Assembly (NCBI GenBank): GCA_963920635.1
Contig: OY987307.1
Span: forward strand, 17,127,735-17,191,734
Length of the DNA stretch: 64,000 nt
Source: Pseudeuparius sepicola
Taxonomy: Eukaryota; Arthropoda; Insecta; Coleoptera; Anthribidae
Direction: 5' to 3'
Shown: piece by piece, positions 31,477 to 43,091 of the stretch
How the letters are laid out: the number at the start of each line of letters is the position of its first letter
Numbering within the stretch: the first letter of the stretch is position 1
The notes under the pieces: generated by a model
The model's input: only the letters and a program-made list of their open reading frames with translations
What the model was told of the DNA's origin: nothing
The model's database searches: none
Program-made: the position numbers and the translations under genes

Positions 31477-31607
31477 TATAAAAATTTTAAACTGCGCTCC
31501 GTAATTTGCAGCTGGTTACACTAGTAATCAAAGCCTCAAAAATTCGATCTCCATTTTAATCTCAGACTTGCACATCGAAATCGATTTTCTAGAGGAAGAC
31601 AGTTATA

Positions 31608-32096
31608 CAGGGACCGGCAGAAAGTTGGACACAAAAATTTAATATTTTTAAACTCTGATTTCGTTTAATTTAAATTTCTAGCTGCTAATCGAATACAATT
31701 AAAGTTTAGTAGCAAATTCATGTGTTATCCGATGATAAATTGCGCTTGCGGTATTTTATTTTTCCTGTAATACACAGGGTGGTCGAAAAATATACAAAAA
31801 AAGTTAAATTTCTTTTTTTTAAGTAGGTGGCTGTGACTTCAAATCTCACATCCACCTTTGATTCCAAACAACTTTTGTAAGTAACTTTTTACCGTATTTT
31901 AAAAAATAAGGGTGCTTTACTCTTGAGTTATTTTGACATTTTTGAATCTACCTCGTATCCAAAAAAAGATATTTAAATTTCGATGTGTGCGTTTTGAGTT
32001 TGAAATGATGCACCAACTTTTATCAAGAATAAAATTTTCTGAGAAATTAATAATAAAAAAGTTTTCCATTTGTGTCCAATTCTCTGCCGGTCACTG
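31608..32096. mobile_element. second, shorter Tc1/mariner-like relative
   Basis: 489 bp, TA on both sides, ends CAGGGACCGGCAGAAAGTTG and TGTGTCCAATTCTCTGCCGG with TCACTG. Large parts align with 31200-31476, including AGTAGGTGGCTGTGA and the CACCAACTTTTATCAAGAAT segment. The two copies are in the same family but clearly diverged. Confidence 0.75.
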
Positions 32097-32289
32097 TATA
32101 AACGGTTGTCGCAACTCGACCGTACAGACGCAAGTAGTTATTTTGTGGGTCGTATGTGGTGTCTAACAATCTGTGGTCATCCTGTCAGTCTCTAATGTAA
32201 ATCGAGCTAATAAAAACTAAATGTTTTCCTGAAAACCTGCAAAAGTTGCCGTATGCTGGTTTGAAAATAGGATGGTGCTAGGCACTTAT

Positions 32290-32515
32290 TATTAGCATTA
32301 TCAGTAAATATTGCTACCTCCCTGAAGAATTGAAAAAATTGATGGATCCCGTAATTGAGAGAAAGGAATATTTTGGTCATCCGGAAAACCTTTTGATAGC
32401 CATGTTAGGGGATGATAGAAAACACATTCGACAGTTAGCTTTAAGAATAATTGTAAAATTAAGATCAACGGGAAAAAACAAAGGATGTCAGAATATTTCG
32501 AGTGTGTTATAAGCC
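32290..32515 (+). pseudogene. fragment of an unnamed repetitive protein family
   Basis: The frame reads through EELKKLMDPVIERKEYFGHP, then ENLLIAML and DDRKHIRQLALR, before a stop at 32510-32512. Similar segments (FGHPEN-LLAM-DERxHIRELGxRRI) recur in many uncharacterised arthropod and cnidarian proteins that behave like repetitive DNA. This is from memory, and no function is known to me. No start codon context or partner exon is seen, so this is probably a decayed mobile-element fragment. Confidence 0.45.
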
Positions 32516-32679
32516 AGATTTATTTAGCTTGGGACAACATACAAGTTGGTGACCATTCTGCAAGTAACTTTTAACTCAAAAAAGGGAAAAACATTGCGAT
32601 TTTGGTATTTTATTAAATTAATTGATATTGAGGTTATTTTTTATTTCTTTTTATGGACTCTGGCTCTTTTCGAGCAATC

Positions 32680-32812
32680 TGGCCACTATGGGGCATTTCT
32701 AAATCTAAAGACAAACACACAACGCACACAACACCCAGGAGAACACTGCCGCGGTGGGAATCGAACCCACGACGTACGGTGCCAAAGTGTGGGCTATCAC
32801 GATAAATTTTCT
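32680..32812 (-). repeat. tRNA-derived SINE, minus strand
   Basis: On the minus strand a B-box GGTTCGATTCCCACC (complement of 32753-32767) follows an A-box-like region (about 32790-32811). The typical SINE body GTGTTCTCCTGGGTGTTGTG and GTGTGTTTGTCTTTAGAT follows. No functional tRNA fold. The likely parent is a tRNA with a GTGGGTTCGATTCCCAC T-arm. Confidence 0.65.
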
Positions 32813-33244
32813 TCTTCTTCAGTCTTCACAAATCTCAAATAGAAACATATCGATATTGCCATAAATCATGTCAATATCACAAAACGGTAGCCAATCAAAG
32901 AATTTGAATTTCAAACACATTTTTAGGGCATTTCCCGGCCGAAAAAAATTGAAAAAAATATTTTCGTATTTTATTTACTATTAAGATTCATAATCAAAAA
33001 AAGTATGAAACAGGCCCATTGTCTGCAGCTCTGCACAGTATTATTGCAATATAAATTCCTTCGATTTTAACTCTATAATAGTTTATCTTTGTAAAAACAC
33101 CGAGCTTATTATCTACGTGTTTGATTGGACACTGCTCTTTTTTACCTGTTCAAGAAACTTTTAAACTAATCAAAAGTGTTCGAACAGTTTAAGTTTTATA
33201 TAATGAACTTTGTAACTAGAATTTTAAGTAATGTTTGATCAAGT
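32813..33244. other. AT-rich spacer, nothing seen
   Basis: No supported feature. Confidence 0.4.
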
Positions 33245-35040
33245 ATCCCAAGTAACAACTTAAGTTTTATGAGTGTCTTCAAGATATGTACAAGTATAAT
33301 TTTTTAAGTATCACTTAAAACCTCAATACCTCATTAATCTCCTGCGGACCTTCATAAGACTTTCTTAAATTAAAAGTGGAGAACCTTATGATGCTTTTCA
33401 GGAGCAAAAATAAAAGAACGCTTAAAACCTTTTACCCTTATGTAAATTCCCCCACAGTATTCTTCAAGTTACATTTAAGAATATGTTTGAGACATCAATA
33501 AGAAGTCCTTAAGAATACTTGTACGTATAGGTACCTAATAGTGATAGCTTACTCTTAATGGTGACTTATAAGTATTACCGCTTTTAGTTTTATTAATATC
33601 TAAATATTACTTCCCGCCAAGGTTTATTTTACTTAAGATATTGATAACTGCCTCATGGAATGTATATCCACCATGTTGATATATTATCGTAATATATCCT
33701 TTACAAAAATATAGACTTAGGTAAGTATAGTGTTAACGGAAATCGGTATACACGGTAGGCTAAAAATCCAAACGCCCACCAGTACACCGATTAAATGTTA
33801 CATGATAGCCCTAAATAATCAATGCGCCTCGAAAACTCAAAAAATTCGTTTACAAAATTGCGTGCTTCTTAAAATAATATTTTTGCAAAGATGCATATTT
33901 GTATTTGAAAACCACTCCAATTGCTTCCTCTTATTAATAATTAACTAATGTTAACATTTTACTATCATTTTACGATGAAATATGTCCTTAATCTACAAAA
34001 TATTTCACAAGGCTGTATAAAGATCTTTCTCTTACATTAAAAAAAAATATGGCGGATTTTGCTTAAATTCTTTATGGCATTGAGAAATTACATAATAAGT
34101 CAAAAGCCACTTATGCCTTCGAGAGTAAGCTAAGCTTAAATACAAATGTAGTTACTATTGTTGTAATAAATACAATCTTAAAGCATATTTGATTTTACAA
34201 AGAGAAAATAGTCTTACGGAAGACATTTTATACCTCATCAGGAGTTACTAGTCTTGTCCTAGATTATTATAAGACTAATATATCTTATCTTAGTCTTCTA
34301 GCATGCGTCGTCAGGCACACCACTTGCGCCAGATATTTGTGAGGAATACATAACCTAGAAATTTATAAGTATTATTTCCCACTTCCCACCTAGCGTGCGG
34401 CATCTTATTGTGCTTCTGCCCATGCCTTTTAAAATGCGCGCACAAACCTCTACTAAATCAACAAACAAAATGGAGTCATCTATTTGTAGCTACATAGAAG
34501 AATGATGCAATAATAAATACAAATTGAAAAGTTTTATGGTTCACTTTAATTAGATAATATAGTCCTATTACCACTGATTTAAGGGTGTCTTGTCTTAATA
34601 TATACTTGCTTTTGTCTCATTCAAGGTAAGCTCAAGATTGTTTTATTTGTTGTTTTATAATTACCTCTAACAAGAACGAAATTACTCAGTTCTAGTAATC
34701 TTAAGAATAATTATTCTTGACGAATGCTATAAGACTAAATCTTAAGAACATTATAAGACTTTTAACACTTCCTTGCGGTTTATTAAAACCTCACTGAATT
34801 TAAGAGCGTTTTATGAGTAAAAATTCTTATGGAGACCTCGAAGCACACCATTGATAAAACATACCTAAGTGCAAAATAGCCTTTGAGAAAACTATAAGAC
34901 ACGTTAATAAATCCTTTTCGTCTTTAAGAGTCAATGTTATTTATTAAGACATTAATAAGACACTTTTGCTTATCAAAGATCCAATAAAACCCTCATAAAA
35001 CCTACCGAAGAGCATTTAGAATTTAAAATGTTAGTTGGGT
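33245..35040. mobile_element. motif-array inverted-repeat element A
   Basis: About 1.8 kb with ends ATCCCAAGTAACA and TGTTAGTTGGGT (reverse complement ACCCAACTAACA). Both outer thirds are filled with words such as CTTAAG, TAAGAC, CTTATAAG and AATAAAAC in both orientations. No coding capacity. The ends resemble those of the element at 43092-44861, which has almost the same length. Dense repeated subterminal motifs in other DNA transposons are transposase-binding sites, and that role is inferred here. Confidence 0.5.
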
Positions 35041-35599
35041 AATTACTTTGTAAAACGTTAAATCATTTTCTCTTAATCTTGTCAAAAAGAAAACTTTTAC
35101 AGTTTCTTATTAAACCTTGTAAATATTCATTTGTTTTTTTTTATACGAATTCTATCTTCTGCACTTGGTCTCTGTTTAATAAAAAAAGTATAATTACCTA
35201 CCTGGAGACCAACAATAAAAGGTCGTTTTGTTATAACTTAATCTGTGTGCTTTACGTTCAGTTTAACAGGTATTTAAGTGTCAATTTGTAATAATATCTA
35301 ATTGGCGACACCTTACCCTACTAACAATATTACAAACATCATATTCCTCCATGGGGTTTTGCACTAGCCCCACAACCGCAATCCGTAATTCATTGCGAAA
35401 TCGTGTGCAGCAACAGGTGTCCGCGCCCGTCTACGTTCGTGGGAATAAGCAGATGATGGGGAGCCATATTCCGGCCCTTTACTACCGCTCTCGTTCCCCG
35501 CCCCCCTGCGGACCTGGAGCATCAATTTAGATGCGAAATATATGTTGGAGGGGTCGTGTTTGTTTTTGTGTTACTACAATCTTCGTTGGGGGTGTCGTG

Positions 35600-36315
35600 T
35601 TGTTTCAAAATTATTTGAGAAACTTATTTACTCAGTTATTCTCACATCAGTCAACTGATTGCACCGGACCAGCATGGTTTCTGCAAGGGTCGCTCGTTGG
35701 AAATAATCTAACAATTTTTATTGAATTTCTCCATCAAAATCTGGATTGTGAGACGCAGGCGGATGTCGTATGCACCGATTTCAGCAAGGAATTTGGCAAA
35801 TTAAATCATAACATCCTTATACTCTCCCGCCTTGTTGAGGTCGTTGTGTGTGTGTGCGACAGTGCGACTCCCTTCTGCAATGGTTCGAATCCTACCTTAT
35901 GAATAGATCTCAGTTTGTATCTCTACAGGGTTACTCGTCAGTCCCATGTTACACAATTACGTCTGGCGTTCCACAAGGATGACATTTGGGGCTGTTATTA
36001 TTTATTATTTACAATAATAACATTGGACATTGTTTCCACAATAGCAATTTCTTGTTGTACGCAGACGATTTGAAAATTTATAGGAATATTACATACATCG
36101 GTGATTGCAAGCTACTGCAAGAGAACCTTGACCGTGTGGTAAAATTTTGATCAGAAAATCATCTTTATTTACTCCAAATGTAGCAGTGTGGTATATTCCA
36201 GAAATGTAAATAAATTTGTTGCACTCTTCAAGTTGGATGGCCTGAAATGGTAGAGTTTCCAGTTTGTGCGTGATTTAGGTGTCCTATTGGACAATAAATT
36301 ACTTTTTATCATAAA
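35600..36315 (+). pseudogene. non-LTR retrotransposon RT fragment, 5' piece
   Basis: Broken reading frames encode recognisable reverse-transcriptase blocks: a FCKGRS-like segment after a GPA(W) variant, VVCTDFSKEFGKLNH (block with the first catalytic Asp, normally TDFSKAFDxVNH), SGVPQG, and LLYADDLKIYR (the YADD active site at about 36055-36085). Several stops and frameshifts interrupt it. The order and wording fit Jockey/CR1-type LINEs. It is interrupted by the inverted-repeat element at 36316 and continues after it. Confidence 0.8.
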
Positions 36316-37068
36316 CAGTGTGTCCCCGGGTAGGTGTAACAACTATACTTGTAAACCTTTTTATTTTTCATTTTTCGGCAAAAAGTTTTGCTTATTTTGA
36401 AACTGGGAACAGTACCAGATTTTTGAAAAGTTATACAGGGCGTCCGAAAAGTTCAAAATAATAAAATCGTGTCAAGAGTAAAGTGCTCTTTTTCAAAGCT
36501 AGCAGAAAATGTTATTCGAGAAAGTGGTTTCTAATAAAACAAAGGGCTCAAATCTCAGATATTAATAGATTCTAATAAAATTCACGAAATAGTCGATTTT
36601 TTAAAATGTGGTTCAAGATATTAAGAGCAATAATGTGTTATTACGGTTTATCCAGGAGGCATTGGAAAACAACTAAACATGTAAGCCCTGAAGTGTTTGA
36701 GGCGTACCATAGACAGGTTCATCCGCTCTGGGTCTGTTTACGAAAAAGAAACTTCAAAAAGTTAAAAATATAATATTTCTTGAAGTTTATTAGAATCTAT
36801 TAATATCGGAGATTTGGACCTTTTGTTGTATTAGGAACCACTTTCTCAAATTACATTTCTCGCTAACTTTGAAAAAAATAGCACTTTATCCTTGACACGA
36901 TTTTAGTATTTTGAACTTTTCGGACACCCTGTATAACTTTTAGAAAATCTGGTATTGGATTTCCCAGTTTCAGAACAAGCAAAACTTTTGATAAAGAATG
37001 ACTTTTTGCCGAAAAATGAAAAATAAAAAAGTTTACAAGTATAGTTACACCTATCCGGGGACACACTG
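36316..37068. mobile_element. 753-bp inverted-repeat element inserted in the LINE
   Basis: The ends CAGTGTGTCCCCGGGTAGGT and its near reverse complement (ending GGGGACACACTG) begin arms of about 290 bp each. The insert separates two parts of one LINE remnant, so it is younger than that remnant. TA follows the right end, while the left flank has AA. Tc1/mariner-like by its ends. No transposase. Confidence 0.8.
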
Positions 37069-37590
37069 TATATGGATCATATCGCAAATAATTCTTCCAA
37101 CTTACTCGTATGCATACCTATTTAGGCGTGGAAAAAACTTTTAAAAGTGTGAATTTCTGTTATAAGCATACAATGCTTATTGTATAGCGAGTAGGTTGTG
37201 CTTCGCCAGCGTTTTAGTCCTCAGTATATAGATTTTGATCGGCTTGAAGGTATACAAAAGAGATTCCTAAGCGAAAGGCATTTTAAAGAGTATCATATAC
37301 CGTTTGATGACGACTGTCTTAGTTTAAAATTAAAATATAAATTAGAAACAAAAAAACAGAAAATTAATCACATCACATTGTTATCTAAAGTTATAAATGA
37401 TGTCACAAAGTCAGCAGCTATTAACGCTGGTCTCTTTGAATGTTCCTCAGAAGCAGTTGAGAAATTTTGAATTGTTTTTTGTCCCATTGAGGAAAACGAC
37501 ATGTTCCCAAAACTCGCCGCTTTGTAGAATGGTCAGACACTCAAATGCTGTTTCTATATGTGGTAGACCTTTTTCAATGACATTAAAAAA
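37069..37590 (+). pseudogene. non-LTR retrotransposon RT fragment, 3' piece
   Basis: Continues the LINE: FSPQYIDFDRLEGIQKRFL corresponds to the conserved segment after the RT domain (SPxYxxxxxxLExIQRRFxR) seen in Jockey/CR1 ORF2 proteins. About 90 codons are open from 37198, then the frame is lost. No poly(A) end was recognised. Confidence 0.7.
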
Positions 37591-37670
37591 AAGGTGAAAA
37601 AATATTAAAGCAAGCCCTATTGTAACTTGTTACAATTTGTCACTTTTTCTTTTCCTTTTCCCATTGTCTA

Positions 37671-38772
37671 CACTGAGGAAAATGGACCAAATAAAGTATT
37701 TTGCTAAGAAAAATCTATTTGTTGTTAAAAGATTTCTGTTTACTACAGAAAGTCGAACTTGCTGTTCCAGCAAAAACTATCTTGCTAAGATCATTTTGTT
37801 GTCACAATCAGATATCTATTTGTGGCAAATAAAAAAATAAATGAACCTATTTACTATTGCAAAATTTATATTTGTTACAGAAAGGTAAACTTTGCTAAGA
37901 TATTCTACTTGCCGCAAATAGGGAAACTATTTGTAACAAAACAAAGCCTATTAACCACAAATATGAACCTTCCTGGTACAAATCGGTAGTTTATTTACTT
38001 CTTGGTTTTGCGCATCCTTTTTGTGGTTTTGCGTATTTCTTATGCATTGGTTCTGAGGGTTACCATTCAGTTTTCAGTTGCGAGTCAACTAGTGATAGTT
38101 GTCGTTCCGCGAGTAATGTTGTCGATCGAGTAACGAGTAGTGTACCTACCACAATATATTTTTTTCAACCGACCGGCCAGAAAATACACCCTTTCTAGAG
38201 AACTTTCCCTCATAAATTAACGTTTCCCGGCCTAGGCCGAAAAAAGGTAAAAATCTTTCCCGATACCTATTATTCTGTTCTCCTTTCCCGATTTATGGTA
38301 TAGACGGCTTTGCTTTCTCGTTGCGATGGAAACAAACTTGTGTTGATTGTTGGGAAAAGTGCCAAACTAAAGAGTGTCGGCTGTTAAAAAAATATTGTAT
38401 GTTAGGTACATAAGGTAGATAAATCTATTAACTATAACAGGTTCCTCCAGCAGCGACAGCAAATTTAATATATTTTTCTATTCTCCGCAACAAGTTTAAT
38501 AAAAGTTTCTATTAACCGTAGCATGGTTTTCTATTTGCTCTGAATAAAATAATAAGTCAATGTATTAGCCAGAAATAAAGGATATATTAACGACAAATAA
38601 GTGACTTATTAGTAGTCACAATGTAATTTGTCTATTAATTGCAAATAAGCCCTTTTTAGCAAAGTGTTTTTATTAATCATAGATAGGTGATCTAATTGAG
38701 GCCTATTCAAAGCAGATATTTTGCTGGGATTAATAGATTTTTATTAATGGTTAATAGATATTTCTCTGGGTG
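37671..38772. mobile_element. motif-array inverted-repeat element B
   Basis: The ends CACTGAGGAAAAT and ATTTCTCTGGGTG (reverse complement CACCCAGAGAAAT) lie next to TA on both sides (37669-37670, 38773-38774). The interior is dominated by short words such as CTATTTGT, GCAAATA, TTTGCTAAG and TTAATAGA in both orientations, densest near the ends. A central part (about 38000-38400) is ordinary sequence. Non-coding. Confidence 0.5.
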
Positions 38773-38878
38773 TATATTGTATCGTTATTTATATTAAGCC
38801 GATACTTTGTGAATTTGTTTATGTCACTGAGTGGACCCTCATTGGAGTTTGTCTGTTTGTGTTCAAATAAATAATAAA
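38773..38878 (+). mobile_element. possible LINE 3' tail before the microsatellite
   Basis: TGTTCAAATAAATAATAAATG runs into the TAAG array. Non-LTR retrotransposons often end in AATAAA-rich tails with simple repeats, so this could be a LINE 3' end. The evidence is slight. Confidence 0.3.
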
Positions 38879-39139
<261 letters not shown>

Positions 39140-40362
39140 AAAATGACATTTTAAAATTAAAATTGTTACAAATATTTACATTTTGGGGATCAAATTACAG
39201 TTCTTTTATTCTTTGAAGTTTTTCAATTTGAGTTAGAGCGTTGCGAGTGTCTGTTCAACATAATTAATTTTATCGATTACATATTCCTTTGTTTACGCCA
39301 CATTTTTTGAAAAAATAATTTGATTTTACTTTTAAATTTTTCTTCACGAATCAACAATTAATAGGAAAAGGGAAAGCCAAGACACAGTTTTTGCTCAAAA
39401 TTAATTTTTACATTTAATCATTGATTAATAGTCCTTTACTGGAAGATTTAATTGAGCTTAATTGTATACAAGACGTATCTTTTTTGTCGAATCAATAACT
39501 CCATGCCTCAATTACTGGTTCCTTGGAAATAACGACAGTACCACATAATGTTGCTATCTAACTGGAGATATTTTCTATCAAAATTAATTTCTATTTGTTT
39601 GGAAAATACCTATAAAAATTTTCGTTTTAAATATTAAATTTCCATCTTGAATTGTCATTTTCTATCCAATCTTAAAGTTCTGCTACAAAAAACTGACTCA
39701 TTTTGTATAAGTAGTTATATTGAACTACGTTTCCCTAACCTGGACCAATATTAGCAAAGCCAGTATTAGCAAAGGGTACCGAATAACATTCCCACTCGTT
39801 ATGTTTACCTAAGAGAGGTGAGGCAAAAACACTGTATTCGAATGAATTTTTTTTAGTATAGTTAGTAGTTTCTAGTTTCGTTCTACCATATGCAAAACAT
39901 TATATTCTGCTATGGATGCTTTTCCAGAGTAGGATTAGAATTCGTGTGAAATGTTTAGCAGAATTACCCTCAAAATTTATGATCAGGTACATAAATGGAT
40001 TTCAAAAAGATGATGTGGAAGTTGTCACTCCAGTGGCATCGGTTTTTTCAGTATTCATGGCGACAACATGGTCTGCAGGGTTGCATAATCGAATTATCCC
40101 TGATCGGATAACACCAGCTCCCGTGGGATGTAGCGCTCGCCTTTTTCCTTTATACTCCACATAAAGGTGTTGAAAGCCGAGTAGTGGGTAATTTAATTAA
40201 CTACACTTTTAACGATGCTTTTAACTTTTACGGAGGGAACGTTTTTATAGTTCCACGTTGACCAAGTCCGAACTACTACGTCAGCGAATTTAAACTTTCG
40301 ATAGAATCGAGTAACGTTCGTCTTTTGAAATTTTATTGAGAATTGAATACTTACTGACAATT
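39140..40362. other. AT-rich intergenic, nothing seen
   Basis: No gene or RNA supported. An 82-codon ORF at 39916-40164 has no recognisable domain and no neighbours that support it. Confidence 0.4.
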
Positions 40363-40571
40363 GACTTTTTCTCATTTTAGATTATTTCTTGGACACAACT
40401 GCAAATGTTGTAAAGTAGATAACAGATTTCCATAAGGCTTAACTATTTCATAAGCCTTAACGATTTTATGAAAACAATTTTCATGAAATAGTTAACGCTT
40501 ATGCAAATCTGTTATCTGCTTTACAACATTTGCAGTTGTGTCCAAGAAATAATCTAAAATGAGAAAAAGTC
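40363..40571. repeat. near-perfect palindrome, 67-bp arms
   Basis: The left arm 40363-40429 and right arm 40505-40571 are reverse complements with only one or two mismatches (for example GTAGATAACAG against GCAGATAACAG), and pairing continues into the centre (AACTATTTCAT and ATGAAATAGTT). High identity suggests a recent foldback or MITE. TTGACTTTTTCTC starts the left end, and no clear target duplication was seen. Confidence 0.9.
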
Positions 40572-41913
40572 GTGTGTTGTGTTTATTTTTAGTAACATAA
40601 GTCAGTGGAAACGCCAAGCAACAAGTAGACGTCGTGAACTAAATTATGATAATGCAAGAATGAATTAGTAAAAGTACTGCACTACATGTTCAAATGGAAA
40701 GAAACCGATCTCGCAATAATAAGCCCAAAAATAATATGGGATGTGTGGAAGACCTATAAAATCATTTTAAAGATGTAAGATCCTGGATCTGTGAGACGAT
40801 CGGATACGATGATAGGAAAACCACTACTGGAAATAGGATCTGATGTTTTCTCAGTAGTTACTTTGTATTAAACTTTGGTTGCCTAGCTCTAGAAGAGCGA
40901 AAGTCTGAACATGAACACTCCAAATAAACAATTCCCACAAAATTTCGGTGAAAAAATGTCTCTGCCTTCTGCCTCCAAATATGTTCTATTGAAATGAGCT
41001 GAACAATCAACCACGCAAATAGGTATAGATATATATTATTTATATTTGGACACTATTTTAGAAAATTCTGTGATCATTATTAGAAGCGTGTAAGAGTATT
41101 TTTACTTGTATTTTTGTTGTTTAAATTCCTATGTTTGATTTTCCAATAGTATTATAGTCGAACGGAGTATCGTTCGGCTATGATAGTATCTTAGATTAAT
41201 AATGAGTATAATATGTAGGTACCTACTTACCTAATAAAAGCATTTTATCTTTAAAATTATATTAGATGGTTAGTTCAAATCCCAAACAAAATATAACTAG
41301 GCTAATAATAAAAATGATGAAATTTTGGCAACTTAACAACTAAAAAATGATAAGATTACGAAATATACTTCTGGTTAGCTCATAACCTATACCTACCTAC
41401 TGCTGCAATAAAACATCTTGTGTAAATGATATCTTATGATGAATTGTATCACCTTGTATACCAAGGTTTCATCCGACTTTGACATAAATAACCTTAAATT
41501 AAAAAAAAAAACTTCAAATTTTGTAACGGATTTTTCCATTTCAAAACCCGTTACTCGTTTTTATATTTTGATATTAACATAAAGTCATTATTTTCAAACA
41601 TATATCTCATATTTAATAACTAATTTATTTTTCGTACAGTTTCAATTCATTTACAATATTGTATTCAATTTTATTACGACTTTTTCAAATTTTAAAACTC
41701 AAATTAATTCAAATTTTCGCGCGTCATATGGTCAATGGCCGCATACTTCCGCCTAGCCTCGAACCCTGTGCAGATTCAAAATGCGAAAATTCAAGTGTGT
41801 GTTTACCTATCAGCAGGTATGTAATTAAAAATCTGTATTATGAATTACTCGTTTTTTCGGTTCTTTTGATGCATAATTTGAACATAAACACTATTTACTT
41901 TATTAAATACGTT
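40572..41913. other. AT-rich intergenic, nothing seen
   Basis: No supported gene. TAGGTACCTACTTACC-type words near 41215 are common filler in several insect genomes. Confidence 0.4.
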
Positions 41914-42361
41914 TCATGCTAAAACCTGATTGGTCGAGAGCGGGCGGATCACGTAGGTCCTGCCGGCCACCAGCCGGCCACCAGCCGGGAGGGTCCGATC
42001 TTTCGGGGAGTTTGCTCCCGCCTTCGCTTGTATTAGGTTCGCAGAGGCATCTGCCCATTTCCCGCCAAATTTTCGACATTTTCGGCATTCATCTCGTTCA
42101 ATTTTTGCCATCGGTGATTTGTTTAAGTAGTTTTGTATTTTTATATTGGGGATTGACTTGGTGTTACTAATATTTTTTTTTTGTTTTTCTATGTTCACGG
42201 CATCGTGAGGCAACGACGCTTGCACGAGGCCCTTCCTTTTTGGCTGCGTAGCTGATGAAGCGCGGGACACAGCGAGCAGGTGGTGGCTGTTTCTCCTGGA
42301 AAACCCTACAGGTGAGTAATTTCTTTTGATTTTTGCTTAATTCGGCGCCTTTACTACTCAC

Positions 42362-42427
42362 CTGTAGCGTTTTTTTTTTGACGTGCTGTTTTTTTGAAGG
42401 ACTCATTTCGTCCAAGGCCCCGGCCAT
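42362..42427 (-). CDS. possible first coding exon, minus strand
   Basis: In a locally GC-richer block (41920-42440), an ATG at 42427 opens 22 codons with a lysine-rich stretch, then a CTACAG|GTGAGT donor (42361-42356) in phase 0. Without splicing the frame stays open to 42167 (86 codons, basic, no known domain). It could be the start of a host gene running leftward, or part of an unrecognised LINE. The family is not recognised. Confidence 0.25.
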
Positions 42428-42439
42428 CTTTAACTCAAA

Positions 42440-43091
42440 AACATAGCACTGTCCTTCTTTGAATACCCACCATCTTGCGGTTGTTTTCTGGTTGAATATT
42501 TTGAAGTTTTGGTCACATTAGTCACACGTTACTTTCTTATTTTTCGGGTTAAGTCTCGATTCTGTAGTACGGAGCCACTCAGATAAATCTGACACCGATA
42601 AATTCAGTTTTCTAATAAATTCGTATTGACTGCAGTTTTATCTGCTTTCTTAAATTCTGTACTTACCGTTCAAGTCTCAAATAAAGTTTTCGCGTTAAAT
42701 TTCATTTAAAATATAATAATTCTCATTAAATTCGGGCTGGAGCATTCTCACAATTTTCTCTTATAATTAAATTAATTATAAATTAAGCACTTTGTTATTC
42801 CGGTCTGTTGATCTATCTTATCTAAAAATTTAAAAAAACTATGCATAGTTCCCCTTAGTTTAGTATAGTTCTAAACATTTAATTTTTATCATTATTTGTC
42901 AATATTAAATAACTTTGATACCAAAATTCAATTTTAAATATTAATCGTAACCTAGTGGTTTATTAATTTTTGTAAAAGGCTTAGACCTTGTTTAATGCTA
43001 TTTTCTCTCTGATTTGTTCATGCTTGCACATAGTACGAGAGATGGTAACCAAAATTTTTGACTCATAGCGTCCCGGCTAAAACCGCATGGA
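42440..43091. other. AT-rich intergenic, nothing seen
   Basis: No supported gene or repeat structure. Confidence 0.4.
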
